In this document: in pieces, positions 37,759-46,191 of the stretch | Layout of the letters: each line of letters opens with the position of its first letter | How positions within the stretch are numbered: the stretch's first letter is position 1 | From: Neoroseomonas marina | Lineage (GTDB): Bacteria > Pseudomonadota > Alphaproteobacteria > Acetobacterales > Acetobacteraceae | Assembly: GCF_012927745.1 (NCBI RefSeq) | Contig: NZ_JABBKX010000014.1 | Span: forward strand, 1 to 63,537 | Direction of reading: 5' to 3' | DNA length: 63,537 nt | The notes under the pieces: model-generated | What the model saw: the letters and a program-made list of their open reading frames with translations, nothing else | Told to the model about the DNA's origin: nothing | Database searches by the model: none | Program-made: the position numbers and the translations under genes

Positions 37759-38328
37759 CGGCGCGAAGCATGGGGCCGCCTGGGCCGGCCCCGTTCGCAG
37801 ATGGAGGCGCCGGGGGCTCCGGCGCCTGAACCTGCCCGGTCGAGGAGCCCCCACCACCACCGCACGCGCGGTGGCCCCAGGCTCGACCGTGTTCTGTCGT
37901 CCTGTGGAACGACAGCAAGCGCATTCCTATTCGATCCGCGGTCGATCCGGGATGCAAAGTCTTCAAGAGGCTTAGTGGCGCAGGCGATGACCCGGTGGGG
38001 CAGGCCGGCCGCGCGCGAGACCGCGGCCAGCCGCTCGAAACGGGGCCCGAGAGGGACGCCACGCTTCCCGGGGATATCGGCGCTGCGGCCGTCAGCCCCA
38101 ATCGGCCGATGATCGACGTCCTGACGGGTTTGCGCTGAATGGCATCGCCGGCTCGTGGGCATCAGGAAACCGCCGGAGGGGACGATGCCGTGTCGCCACG
38201 ACCGGGCTTACGTGGCGGCCCGGCCTGCAGGGCGGCCGGACCAACCTTCGCCTGATCCGGCGTACCCGGCCCCCGCTTCGGGCGGCAGGCCGGAGGACGC
38301 TCGAGGGCATGGACCCTCGCCGCGGCGC
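37759..38328. other. Gene-free stretch with nested palindromes
   Basis: About 570 bp without a convincing gene. At 37806-37826, arms GGCGCCGG/CCGGCGCC make a hairpin 48 bp after the ligase stop. At 37837-37889 an outer repeat CGGTCGAG/CTCGACCG encloses a 7-bp hairpin CCACCGC/GCGGTGG with loop ACGC. They may end the ligase transcript. The remainder shows nothing I can name. Confidence 0.5.
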
Positions 38329-38853
38329 CTACCGCAGCGGCGTCAGCGACTTCGAGGGGATCAGGGTCGACGTCTTCGGATCGATGACGAGGAGCTTGCC
38401 GCCGAACAACGCTTCCAGGCACTGGTCCTGTAGCTGCGCGTCGGCGCCGCCCTTCATGCGGGTCCCGATCTCCAACCCCACGCGGTCGTTGTGCAGGTCC
38501 ATGCGCGCTTCGAGCTTGTCCTGAGCCTTGCCGGAATCGAGCGCACCGAATTCGTGCGTCACCACGACGCGCATCGCATCGTTGTAGGGAATCTTGCTGG
38601 CGAGCAGGGCGGACCAGTAGCAGTGCCGCGCGGCATCCGCGGGACCGTTGTGGATCGAGATGCCCGCGCCGGCGGCGTTGGTGCCGAAATTCGCGAGGCT
38701 CTTGGCCCATGCCTCGGCCTTGTCCGCCGATTCCTTCAGGACCAGCCCGTTCATCGGGTTCGCGGCGATGACGTCGCGATACGCATCCTGCTCGGCGGGA
38801 TGCATCTTGTCGAAACGCTTCCAGACACGTTCGAGATCGTCAAAGAAACCCAT
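38329..38853 (-). CDS. Hypothetical protein, DUF6973-like
   Basis: Protein of 174 aa from the ATG at 38853 (MGFFDDLERVWKRFDKMHP). The centre has GPADAARHCYWSALLASKIP, then THEFGALDSG and RMDLHNDRVGLEIG. This HxxW ... HE ... MDLHN spacing resembles the DUF6973 group of small bacterial proteins, some of which are C-terminal domains of large secreted or toxin-like proteins. The conserved histidines and acids could form a metal or catalytic site. No signal peptide and no operon partner. Family resemblance is from memory; function unknown. Confidence 0.6.
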   Translation of the reverse strand: MGFFDDLERVWKRFDKMHPAEQDAYRDVIAANPMNGLVLKESADKAEAWAKSLANFGTNAAGAGISIHNGPADAARHCYWSALLASKIPYNDAMRVVVTHEFGALDSGKAQDKLEARMDLHNDRVGLEIGTRMKGGADAQLQDQCLEALFGGKLLVIDPKTSTLIPSKSLTPLR

Positions 38854-39126
38854 GACAGTGCGTCGCTCCAGAACACAGAGCAGCGATGGTATTTCGGCAA
38901 AAGGACCTTGGCGGTGAAGCGATTCACCTGGAATGCGTGTGGGGCCTTCGAACCAGTCTGGCAGTCGCGGCGGGCCAGCCGCGTGGCGAGCGATGGTCCC
39001 GGACTGCTGCGGCCATTCCTGTGACGCGCAGCGGCGCTCGCATAGGGGGGACTTGCCGGTCTGTCCCAGGCCGGGGCGACCGGGCCATCCTGGTGGGGCC
39101 GATGCCATTCAGGTGCTTTGGAAGCC

Positions 39127-39201
39127 TGGAGCGGGCGATGGGAATCGAACCCACGACATTCAGCTTGGGAAGCTGACGTTCTACCTCTGAACTACGCCCG
39201 C
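39127..39201 (-). tRNA. tRNA-Gly (anticodon CCC)
   Basis: 75 nt on the minus strand with encoded CCA. Acceptor GCGGGCG pairs with CGCCCGC, the anticodon stem TCAGC/GCTGA holds loop TTCCCAA with anticodon CCC, and the T arm is TGGG-TTCGATT-CCCA. Intact, with no duplicated part nearby. Confidence 0.97.
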
Positions 39202-39305
39202 GCCGGAGGTTGCGCCCTTATACGGGGGCGTGCGGCCCGCCGGCAAGACGGGCCGCTTGACCCGTGGCCCCACCCGGGCGTAACGACATGCTCGGCGGTG
39301 ACGCC

Positions 39306-39391
39306 CCTCGCGATTTGTCCGGCCAGCTTGCGGCGAGGTCCCTTCGGGGTCGCATCGGCAACGATGCGGAAAACAAGCGCGCTAAACGGCC
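39306..39391 (+). promoter_or_regulatory. SAM-II riboswitch with an extra insertion, upstream of metZ
   Basis: P1 arms CCTCGC/GCGAGG (39306-39311, 39333-39338) enclose GATTTG and GCTTGC. The pseudoknot side reads AAAACAAGCGCGCTAAA at 39370-39386, the SAM-II pattern of alphaproteobacterial methionine genes. Between P1 and this strand lie about 32 extra nt with a CCC-TTCG-GGG hairpin and a 7-bp hairpin CGCATCG/CGATGCG capped by GCAA. It lies about 70 bp before metZ, and binding of S-adenosylmethionine should hide the ribosome-binding site. Confidence 0.8.
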
Positions 39392-39460
39392 GCGCGGATG
39401 CCCCGCATCCGCCGCCCGCGAAGGGGCCGGACGCCGTCATTGACGCGAAGGTGCCGCCCC

Positions 39461-40681
39461 ATGGCCACGAAAAGCCCGAACCGCCCGCTCCGCCCCGCCA
39501 CCCTGCTCGTGCGCGGCGGACAGATGCGCTCGGGCTTCGACGAGACGGGGGAGGCGCTCTTCCTCACCTCCGGCTTCGTCTACGACAGCGCCGCCCAGGC
39601 CGAGGCGACCTTCGCCGGCACCGTCGAACACTACCAGTATTCGCGCTTCGGCAACCCGACCGTCTCGATGCTCGAAGGCCGGATCGCCGCGCTGGAAGGG
39701 GCCGAGGCCTGCCGCGTCACCGCGACCGGCATGGCCGCCGTCCACGCCGCGCTGCTCTCGCACCTCAAGACCGGTGACCGCGTTGTGGCCTCGCGCGCGC
39801 TGTTCGGGTCCTGCCACTGGATCGTCTCGACCCTGCTGCCGCGCTACGGCATCGCGACCGAATTCGTCGACGGCGCAGACCTGGCGCAGTGGGCATCCGC
39901 CCTGTCGAAGCCCGCCGCCCTCGTGCTGCTCGAAACGCCATCCAACCCGATGCTCGAGATCGTGGACATGAAGGCGGTCTGCGACCTGGCCCACAAGGCG
40001 GGTGCGATCGTCGTGGTGGACAACGTCTTCGCCACCCCGCTGCTGCAGAAGCCGCTGCATTTCGGCGCCGATGTCGTCGTCTATTCCATGACCAAGCATT
40101 TCGACGGCCAGGGCCGCGTCCTCGGCGGCGCGGTGCTCGGGTCGAAGAAGTGGGTGGACGAGGTGCTGCAGCCCTTCATCCGCAACACCGGCCCCTCGCT
40201 CAGCCCGTTCAACGCCTGGGTGGTGCTGAAGGGGCTCGAGACGCTCCACCTGCGCATCCCCGCCATGTGCCGTTCGGCGGCCGCCGTCGCCGACATGCTC
40301 GCCGAGCGGGCCGAGGTGGCGCGCGTGCTCTACCCCTTCCGCGCCGACCATCCGCAGCAGAAGCTCGCCCAGGCACAGATGTCGGCCGGCGGCACTCTCG
40401 TCACCTTCGACCTGAAGGGCGGCAAGGAAGCCTGCTTCCGCTTCATGGATGCGCTGCAGCTCATCGACATCTCGAACAACCTCGGGGATTCGAAGTCGCT
40501 CGCGACCCATCCGGCGACGACCACGCATATGCGCGTCGGCGCGGAGGAGCGTGCCCGGCTCGGCATCACCGACGGCACGGTGCGGCTGTCCGTCGGGCTC
40601 GAGGACGTGGCCGACATCATCGATGACCTCTCGCAGGCCCTGGATGCGGCGAATGCCGCGCCGGCCCGCGCCGCGGAGTAA
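39461..40681 (+). CDS. metZ: O-succinylhomoserine sulfhydrylase
   Basis: Protein of 406 aa from the ATG at 39461. It makes homocysteine directly from O-succinylhomoserine and sulfide in methionine synthesis. Cys/Met PLP features are present: EHYQYSRFGNPTVSMLEGRI, LLETPSNPMLEIVDM, the cofactor region VVDNVFATPLLQKPL, the Schiff-base lysine in YSMTKHFDGQGR, and DSKSLATHPATTTH. The SAM-II aptamer upstream supports methionine biosynthesis rather than cystathionine cleavage. A LysE transporter follows 3 bp later. Confidence 0.92.
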   Translation: MATKSPNRPLRPATLLVRGGQMRSGFDETGEALFLTSGFVYDSAAQAEATFAGTVEHYQYSRFGNPTVSMLEGRIAALEGAEACRVTATGMAAVHAALLSHLKTGDRVVASRALFGSCHWIVSTLLPRYGIATEFVDGADLAQWASALSKPAALVLLETPSNPMLEIVDMKAVCDLAHKAGAIVVVDNVFATPLLQKPLHFGADVVVYSMTKHFDGQGRVLGGAVLGSKKWVDEVLQPFIRNTGPSLSPFNAWVVLKGLETLHLRIPAMCRSAAAVADMLAERAEVARVLYPFRADHPQQKLAQAQMSAGGTLVTFDLKGGKEACFRFMDALQLIDISNNLGDSKSLATHPATTTHMRVGAEERARLGITDGTVRLSVGLEDVADIIDDLSQALDAANAAPARAAE

Positions 40682-40684
40682 CCC

Positions 40685-41296
40685 ATGTCGACCGAAACCT
40701 GGCTTGCCTTCGTCGCGGCGACGGCGGTGATGCTCGCGATCCCCGGCCCGACCATCCTGCTGGTGATCGGGCAGTCGCTGGGGGCGGGGCGGCGCGCCGC
40801 CCTGCCGCTCATCGCCGGCGTGGCGCTCGGGGACCTGACGGCGATGACCTTGTCGCTCGCCGGACTCGGCGCGCTGCTCGCGGCGTCCGCGACGTTGTTC
40901 ACCGTGCTGAAGCTGGCGGGCGCGGCCTATCTGGTCTGGCTTGGCGTGAGGCTGTGGCGTGCGCCGGTGGCGGCGGAAGCGCAGCCGGCGGTGTCGGCGC
41001 GGCGTGCGATGCGCGACGCCTATGTCGTCACGGCGCTGAATCCGAAATCCATCGCATTCTTTGTCGCCTTCGTGCCGCTCTTCGTCGATGCCGGACGTCC
41101 CTTTGTTCCGCAGGCCCTCGTTCTCGTTGCGACCTTCGTGACCCTTGCGGCCGCAAATGCCGGAATCTATGCGCTTCTCGCTGCCCGGCTGTCCGGTGCG
41201 GTCGCGCGCCCGGCGATCCGGCGAGCCTTCAATCGGACCGGTGGGACGCTTCTTGTTGGTGCCGGCCTGGCCACTGCGGCGATGCGAAGGGCCTGA
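40685..41296 (+). CDS. LysE/RhtB-family translocator
   Basis: Protein of 203 aa with six membrane segments. The N-terminal AIPGPTILLVIGQSLGAGRR and the later TALNPKSIAFFVAFVPLFV are the family motifs of amino-acid exporters. It starts 3 bp after metZ, so is probably in the SAM-II-controlled transcript. Export of a methionine-related amino acid is a natural guess (RhtB members export homoserine, threonine or methionine), but it is not shown. Confidence 0.9.
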   Translation: MSTETWLAFVAATAVMLAIPGPTILLVIGQSLGAGRRAALPLIAGVALGDLTAMTLSLAGLGALLAASATLFTVLKLAGAAYLVWLGVRLWRAPVAAEAQPAVSARRAMRDAYVVTALNPKSIAFFVAFVPLFVDAGRPFVPQALVLVATFVTLAAANAGIYALLAARLSGAVARPAIRRAFNRTGGTLLVGAGLATAAMRRA

Positions 41297-41379
41297 CTCA
41301 GGCCCATCACGAGATCGTCAGCCCTGTGGACAAGCTACCCCGTCCGGGTCTTCAAATATCCGCGGGGAGCGGCTTCGGC

Positions 41380-41793
41380 ATGGCCAAGAAGGACGAATTC
41401 ACCGCCACGACCCGCGACATCCGGGTCTCGGTCCGCGCCTTCTACCTGGCGGATCAGTCGGAGCCGGATCGCGGACAATTCGTCTGGGCCTACCGCGTCG
41501 AGATCGCGAATGTGGGTCGCGAGACCGTGCAGCTCATGCGCCGCACCTGGCACATCACCGATGGCCTCGGCCGGACCCAGACGGTCCACGGCGCCGGCGT
41601 GATCGGAGAACAGCCGGTGCTCGAGCCCGGCGGGCGCTTCGAATACACCTCGGGCACGCCGCTCGCGACCGCTTCGGGATTCATGCAGGGCGCCTACCAC
41701 ATGGTGGTCACCGACAGCGGCGAATCCTTCGACGTGGCGATCCCGGCCTTCAGCCTCGACAGTCCCCATCAGCCCTCGGGGCGCGTGCACTGA
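41380..41793 (+). CDS. apaG: ApaG-family protein
   Basis: Protein of 137 aa from the ATG at 41380, with GGGGAG ten nt upstream. The ApaG/DUF525 beta-sandwich is clear: VWAYRVEIANVGRETVQLMRRTWHI in two pieces, then GAGVIGEQPVLEPGGRFEY and the glycine-rich GFMQGAYHMV. ApaG is a small cytoplasmic protein linked in enterobacteria to Co2+ and Mg2+ resistance; its mechanism is unknown. It lies alone between lysE and folE. Confidence 0.9.
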   Translation: MAKKDEFTATTRDIRVSVRAFYLADQSEPDRGQFVWAYRVEIANVGRETVQLMRRTWHITDGLGRTQTVHGAGVIGEQPVLEPGGRFEYTSGTPLATASGFMQGAYHMVVTDSGESFDVAIPAFSLDSPHQPSGRVH

Positions 41794-41910
41794 CATCGTG
41801 CCGCTTGCGGACTCGCGGTACCCCCCCATGTGCATCTCCGTCGATGCGCCCGTGACGCGCCTGCCGGTCCCCGCCGGCGATCGCGTCCCGTTCTTGGAAA
41901 GACCAGGCCC

Positions 41911-42552
41911 GTGAACATCCAGATCCCTTCCGCCCCAGGCACGGACGACAAGGCGACGAGCCTTGCCCGTCCGACGCAGGACGAAGCCGAGGCGGCGGTT
42001 CGCACCCTTCTGCTGTGGGCCGGCGACGATCCCAATCGCGAAGGGCTGCTCGACACGCCGAAGCGCGTCGCCAAGGCCTATCGCGAATGGTTCTGCGGCT
42101 ATGAGGACGACCCGGTAGAGCTCCTCGCCCGCTCCTTCGAGGAGGTCGAGGGCTACGACGAGATGGTCGTGCTGCGCGACATCCGGCTCGAGAGCATGTG
42201 CGAGCACCACATGTGCCCGATCATCGGCAAGGCGCATGTCGCGTACCTGCCGAACGGGCGCGTCGTCGGCATCAGCAAGCTCGCCCGCGTGGTCGAGGCC
42301 TACGGCAAGCGGCTGCAGATCCAGGAGAAGATGACGGCGCAGATCGCCAACACCCTGAACGACGTCCTCAAGCCCAAGGGCGTCGCGGTGGTGATCGAGG
42401 CCGTGCATCAGTGCATGACCACGCGCGGCGTGCACAAGACGGGTGTGTCGATGGTCACCTCCCGCATGCTGGGCGCCTTCCGCGACGACGCCTCCACGCG
42501 GCGGGAGTTCATGGCGATGATCCAGGGCAGCCGCGGCGCTGGCGAGGGCTGA
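41911..42552 (+). CDS. folE: GTP cyclohydrolase I
   Basis: Protein of 213 aa from a GTG at 41911 ([14 protein letters not shown]). It converts GTP to dihydroneopterin triphosphate, the first step to folate. Zinc ligands are in [18 protein letters not shown] and [16 protein letters not shown]; the active-site loop [20 protein letters not shown] is intact. An intrinsic terminator follows 18 bp after the stop, so it is the last gene of its unit. Confidence 0.95.
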   Translation: MNIQIPSAPGTDDKATSLARPTQDEAEAAVRTLLLWAGDDPNREGLLDTPKRVAKAYREWFCGYEDDPVELLARSFEEVEGYDEMVVLRDIRLESMCEHHMCPIIGKAHVAYLPNGRVVGISKLARVVEAYGKRLQIQEKMTAQIANTLNDVLKPKGVAVVIEAVHQCMTTRGVHKTGVSMVTSRMLGAFRDDASTRREFMAMIQGSRGAGEG

Positions 42553-42570
42553 ACGGCGCGACGGGGCAGG

Positions 42571-42598
42571 GGCCCGGCCACGCGCCGGGCCTTTTTCT
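42571..42598 (+). terminator. Rho-independent terminator of folE
   Basis: An 8-bp stem GGCCCGGC/GCCGGGCC around loop CACGC, followed by TTTTTCTT. The clearest intrinsic terminator in the window. Confidence 0.9.
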
Positions 42599-42609
42599 TG
42601 ACCTTCAGA

Positions 42610-42629
42610 TGTAAAGTGTACACTTTACA
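42610..42629. promoter_or_regulatory. Perfect 20-bp palindrome at the XRE gene start
   Basis: TGTAAAGTGTACACTTTACA is a perfect palindrome ending 3 bp before the GTG at 42633. It is strikingly AT-rich for this genome. A probable autoregulatory operator for the XRE protein encoded next. Confidence 0.8.
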
Positions 42630-42632
42630 CTT

Positions 42633-42992
42633 GTGAGCAACGATCCAGACCTTGGCCCCCGCCTGCGCCGTGCCCGCCTCGCCCGCACGGCCGGGGATGC
42701 GCGCGGCTACTCGGTCCGCGCCGTGGCCGGCCGGCTTGGCGTCTCGGCGACCTATCTCTCGCTGGTCGAACGCGGCGCGCAGCGGCCGACCGAGGCCTTC
42801 CTGCGCGCCATCGCCGCCGATCTCGGGCTGGAGGCCGAGGCGTTGCTCCCCCTCGCAGGCCGTGTGGCCGAGGACGTCACCGCCGCCCTGCTCGCCCGCC
42901 CCGCCCTGGCCGAGGCCGTCCGCGCCCTGCGCGACCTGCCGGAGCCCGAGCTTCGCCGCACCATCCGCCGCATCCGCGACGGGGACTGGTAA
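42633..42992 (+). CDS. XRE-family transcriptional regulator
   Basis: Protein of 119 aa from the GTG at 42633. The helix-turn-helix is residues 23-55 (SVRAVAGRLGVSATYLSLVE, RGAQRPTEAFLRAIAADLGL). The C-terminal half is helical (ALRDLPEPELRRTIRRIRDG). The start has no ribosome-binding site because the operator-like palindrome occupies that space, so the mRNA may be leaderless or nearly so. The next gene of unknown function starts 19 bp later with AAGGA, and the two are probably co-transcribed and repressed by this protein. Confidence 0.88.
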   Translation: MSNDPDLGPRLRRARLARTAGDARGYSVRAVAGRLGVSATYLSLVERGAQRPTEAFLRAIAADLGLEAEALLPLAGRVAEDVTAALLARPALAEAVRALRDLPEPELRRTIRRIRDGDW

Positions 42993-43011
42993 GACCCGGA
43001 AGGACACCGCC

Positions 43012-44031
43012 ATGGCCCTCGGCCTCGACCGCGACGCGCTCCTCTTCGAGTTTCCCGACATCCACCGCGACGCCGTGCTGCGCGTCGAGTTCCAGCGGAC
43101 GCTGCGGGTGCCCGACGACGGGAAGCGGCACCGCCTGCCGCCCGGCTTCGGCCGCTTCCCGCTCCGCGCGGTGGATGACCTCGACCCGGCGCGCGTGCCG
43201 GGGGATTGGATCAAGCGTGGCGGCGTCGCCATGCCGATGTGGCAGGCCGAGGCCTGCTGGCTCAGCTTCTCCTCCCCCAACGGCTACCCCTTCCTGCTGA
43301 AGGTCGCGGCGGGGAAGGTGAACGCGGTGAACGGCAAGCCTTGGGACAACGCGCCCGACTTCGCCGACCAGGATCATGTCGAGGTGCCCGGCCAGCCCTG
43401 GCTCGACGGTTTCTGCGTCTCCAAGGGCGTGGTCCGCCAGTTCGTCGCCATGCCCCTCGGCGCCGGCTATACGGCCGAGGAACAGGTGGCGGGCAAGGCC
43501 GAGCATGGCGGCGTGCAGCTGCTCGCCCACCCGATCAAGGCGGCAATCTGGGAGGAACGCCGCGCGGCGCGGGAGGCCGCGATCTGCCCGGTCCCGTTCG
43601 ACGCGCTCGCGATCCCGCTCCCCCCGCCCGCGGCCGCCCCGGCCATGGCGATGGGCCTCGCCCCCGGCGGTTCCATCGTGCAGGAGATCGCCAGGCCCCG
43701 CGAGAAACCGGACGCCTGGGATCTCTTGGCCCGCTCGCGCTGCTTCGTGCACCTGGCGAACAGCCTTGCCTGGCGCGCCATCACGGGGGAGGCACCGCCG
43801 ACGGTCCCGCCCACCGCCGCGGACTATGCCCGCGCCGGCCTGCCCTGGTTCGAATGGTATGCGGACCAGCCGGCGAAGGAGGGATCCTCCATCCTCGCGG
43901 CGCTGAAATCCGTCTTTGCCCTCGGTGCCGAAAAGGGCGAGACGCCGCTGCCGGAGAACGAAAGTTTCGATCCGCCCGAGCCGATCCGCCTCGGCCCCGC
44001 GGCGAAAGAACGGCTCGACGGGCGCTGGTGA
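43012..44031 (+). CDS. Conserved hypothetical protein paired with the XRE regulator
   Basis: Protein of 339 aa from the ATG at 43012 (AAGGA upstream). Soluble, no signal peptide. Notable blocks: MPMWQAEACWLSFSSPNGYP, then LLKVAAGKVNAVNGKPW, WLDGFCVSKGVVRQFVAMPL and GAGYTAEEQVAGKAEHGGVQ. I recall proteins with these blocks as widespread but unnamed, without a domain I can cite. The C-terminal third contains YARAGLPWFEWYADQP. Function unknown; control by the upstream repressor is inferred. Confidence 0.75.
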   Translation: MALGLDRDALLFEFPDIHRDAVLRVEFQRTLRVPDDGKRHRLPPGFGRFPLRAVDDLDPARVPGDWIKRGGVAMPMWQAEACWLSFSSPNGYPFLLKVAAGKVNAVNGKPWDNAPDFADQDHVEVPGQPWLDGFCVSKGVVRQFVAMPLGAGYTAEEQVAGKAEHGGVQLLAHPIKAAIWEERRAAREAAICPVPFDALAIPLPPPAAAPAMAMGLAPGGSIVQEIARPREKPDAWDLLARSRCFVHLANSLAWRAITGEAPPTVPPTAADYARAGLPWFEWYADQPAKEGSSILAALKSVFALGAEKGETPLPENESFDPPEPIRLGPAAKERLDGRW

Positions 44032-44038
44032 CGCGGCC

Positions 44039-45160
44039 TCAGCGCGCCAGGGCCACTGCCATCGCGGCGACCGCCTCGGCGATCGCCCCGGCCCGCGCGC
44101 CATCGACGCTGTGCGGCCAGCGATCCTCCGGCGCATGGAACCAGGGGTTCTTCCCGATCAGGGAGAGGTAGCGGCCGCCGCGGCCCTCGACCTCATGCGC
44201 TTCCCCGTTCGCCTTGCCGCCGGTCACCACCTCGAGCGGGGCGCGCGGATGCCCCGCGGCGACCAGCGCCTCGGCCATGCGCGCCGCGAGGCCCTCGACA
44301 TTGCTCCGCACCGTCAGCCGCTCGTCGCCCGCCGCGCCGAGATTGGCGCCGAGATGGATCACCACCGGCGCGGCGGTTGCCAGCGACGGCTCCGCGGCGA
44401 AGGCATGGTGCGCGCCGATATGCCCCAGTTCGTGCCCGCAGGTCGCGAGCGCGACCACGCCCCGGGCGCGCGGCGTGCGCGCCAGCGCGCCGAGCGCGGT
44501 GAGCCAGGCCAGCACACCCCCGCCACGCTCCGCCGTGCTGGTCCACCACGATGTGCGCGGCGTCAGCAGCACGAGCGGCGGCCCGGCCCCCGGCAATTCG
44601 GCGCGGATGCTGTGGGAGAGGCCCGGGCCGCGCGTGCCGGTGACGCTGAGACGCGCTCCCACACCTGCGGCCGCGAGCGCGCCGATCCGCGCGGCGTCGC
44701 GGCCCGCCACCTGCAGTACCGGCGGGCCGAAGGGCGCCCCGGCGTCATGGGCGTTGAGCGGCGCGAGCCCGTCGGGCAGCGTGCGCAGCGCGATGACGAT
44801 GCCGGCATGGCTGCTCTCGGCCCGCGCGCGGGCGAAGGCGTTGCCCGGCAGGCTCGCCGCCGCGGGGTCCATCTCGGCGAAGCCGATCGGTGCGGCTGAA
44901 CCGAGCGGTCCCAACGTCCCCTCGATCCCGTCCGCGAGCCCGCCGTCGAACAACGGCAGTCCCTCGAAGGCCTCGTCGCCGACCTCGAGCCGCGCCTGAT
45001 CCGGCGTGAACCGCGTGAAGGGCACGGCGAGCAGCCGCGCCTCGGCCCCCGCAGCCGCCGCGCGGTCGCGGAGCCATGTGGCTGCCGCGTCATCGCCCTC
45101 GCCGCCGGTGCGGCGCTCCCCGAAGGCGTCGTAGTCGGTGAAGAAGGCGGCGGGGTTCAT
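44039..45160 (-). CDS. M28-like peptidase-family protein, metal ligands degenerate
   Basis: Protein of 373 aa. Its ATG overlaps the stop of the upstream tctC (ATGA), so the two are coupled. The layout is like an M28 aminopeptidase with a PA-type insert: an N-terminal AATWLRDRAAAAGAEARL, a middle insert, and a C-terminal alpha/beta part with STAERGGGVLAWLTALGAL, CGHELGHIGAHHAF and a late WFHAPEDRWPHSVDG. The usual HxD and EE metal motifs are not in their normal form, although HELGH and HAPED could still bind metal. It may be inactive or altered in chemistry. No signal peptide seen. Confidence 0.6.
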   Translation of the reverse strand: MNPAAFFTDYDAFGERRTGGEGDDAAATWLRDRAAAAGAEARLLAVPFTRFTPDQARLEVGDEAFEGLPLFDGGLADGIEGTLGPLGSAAPIGFAEMDPAAASLPGNAFARARAESSHAGIVIALRTLPDGLAPLNAHDAGAPFGPPVLQVAGRDAARIGALAAAGVGARLSVTGTRGPGLSHSIRAELPGAGPPLVLLTPRTSWWTSTAERGGGVLAWLTALGALARTPRARGVVALATCGHELGHIGAHHAFAAEPSLATAAPVVIHLGANLGAAGDERLTVRSNVEGLAARMAEALVAAGHPRAPLEVVTGGKANGEAHEVEGRGGRYLSLIGKNPWFHAPEDRWPHSVDGARAGAIAEAVAAMAVALAR

Positions 45161-46122
45161 TCGGCGCGCGCCCCTGACAGGCCCACCAGCTCCTGCAGCC
45201 GGCGCAGTTCCTCGGGCCAGGCGGCGGCATAGGCGGCGGGACTGTCGGACAGGGTGACGTCGCCACCCTCCCCCGCGATCGAGGCGACGAGCGCAGGGTC
45301 TCGCATCGCCGCGGCGAAAGCCGCGTGCAGCTTCGCCACCGCCTGGGCCGGCAGCCCGGCCGGTCCGACCACGGAGGATCCGCTCGTCACCACCGGCCCG
45401 CCCGGCACCGCCTCGGCCAGTGTCGGCACCTCGGGCAGCGCCGACATCCGGCGCGACCCGGCAGTGAGGAGGATGCGCACCGCGCCCTGCTGGTGGCGCG
45501 GAAAGGCGATGTTGCTGATGGCGAAGGCGAAGTCGACCTCCCCTTGCTCGACGGCGAGGGTCGCCTGGTTGGCGCCGCGATAGGGCACATGCGTCCCTTC
45601 TGCGCCGATCAGCTTCAGCATCGCGGCCGCCGCCATGTGCGCCGGCGTGCCGACGCCGCCCGAGCCGTAGCGCAGCCCTCCGCGCGTCGTCTTCGCCGCG
45701 GCCAGCAGTTCCGCCGCGGTCCGCCACGGCTGGTCGGGCTTCACCGCGAGCACGGCCGGATGTTCGGCGAGGGTCACGACGGGCGTGAAGTCGCGCAGCA
45801 CGTCGTAGCCCGGATTGGCCTGCATCACCGCGTTGGTGATGGCGGTGCCGCCGCCCCAGAGCAGCGTGTAGCCATCGGGTGCGGCGCGGGCGACCGCCTG
45901 GCTGGCGATCAGCCCGCCGGCCCCCGCGCGATTGTCGACGACGAAGGTGCCGCCGAGCGGATCGCCGGCCTTCGCCGCGATCAGCCGCGCGAGCGTGTCG
46001 GAGGACGCGCCGGGCGCGAAGGGCACGATGAGTCGCACGGGCCGCGCCGGCCAGGCGTCCTCCGCCCGTGCCGGCATCGCGGCCAGCGCGCCGAAGCCAA
46101 GCAGGGCCGTCCGTCGCCGCAT
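45157..46122 (-). CDS. TctC/Bug-family periplasmic solute-binding protein
   Basis: Protein of 321 aa from the ATG at 46122, preceded by AAGGA. It has a signal peptide with a twin-arginine-like start (MRRRTALLGFGALAAMPARA), then WPARPVRLIVPFAPGASSDT, VVDNRAGAGGLIASQAVARA and HVPYRGANQATLAVEQG. It is translationally coupled to the M28-like gene, an unusual partner, which hints that its ligand may be a peptide-like or amide compound hydrolysed by that protein. This is speculative. Confidence 0.92.
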   Translation of the reverse strand: MRRRTALLGFGALAAMPARAEDAWPARPVRLIVPFAPGASSDTLARLIAAKAGDPLGGTFVVDNRAGAGGLIASQAVARAAPDGYTLLWGGGTAITNAVMQANPGYDVLRDFTPVVTLAEHPAVLAVKPDQPWRTAAELLAAAKTTRGGLRYGSGGVGTPAHMAAAAMLKLIGAEGTHVPYRGANQATLAVEQGEVDFAFAISNIAFPRHQQGAVRILLTAGSRRMSALPEVPTLAEAVPGGPVVTSGSSVVGPAGLPAQAVAKLHAAFAAAMRDPALVASIAGEGGDVTLSDSPAAYAAAWPEELRRLQELVGLSGARAE

Positions 46123-46191
46123 GGCACCGTTCCTTCCATCCCGTGGCGCGAGGCTAATGCCTTTCGCCGCGGGGCGGAACGCGCCGCGCAA

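Noticed and set aside
35578..37860. 760-aa minus-strand frame opposite the acyl-CoA synthetase
   Set aside because: Arg/His/Gly-rich shadow without domain signal; the plus-strand enzyme explains the region.
37777..38328. Short frames on both strands downstream of the acyl-CoA synthetase
   Set aside because: Repetitive Pro/Arg/Ser composition, no start signals; palindromic non-coding DNA is a better reading.
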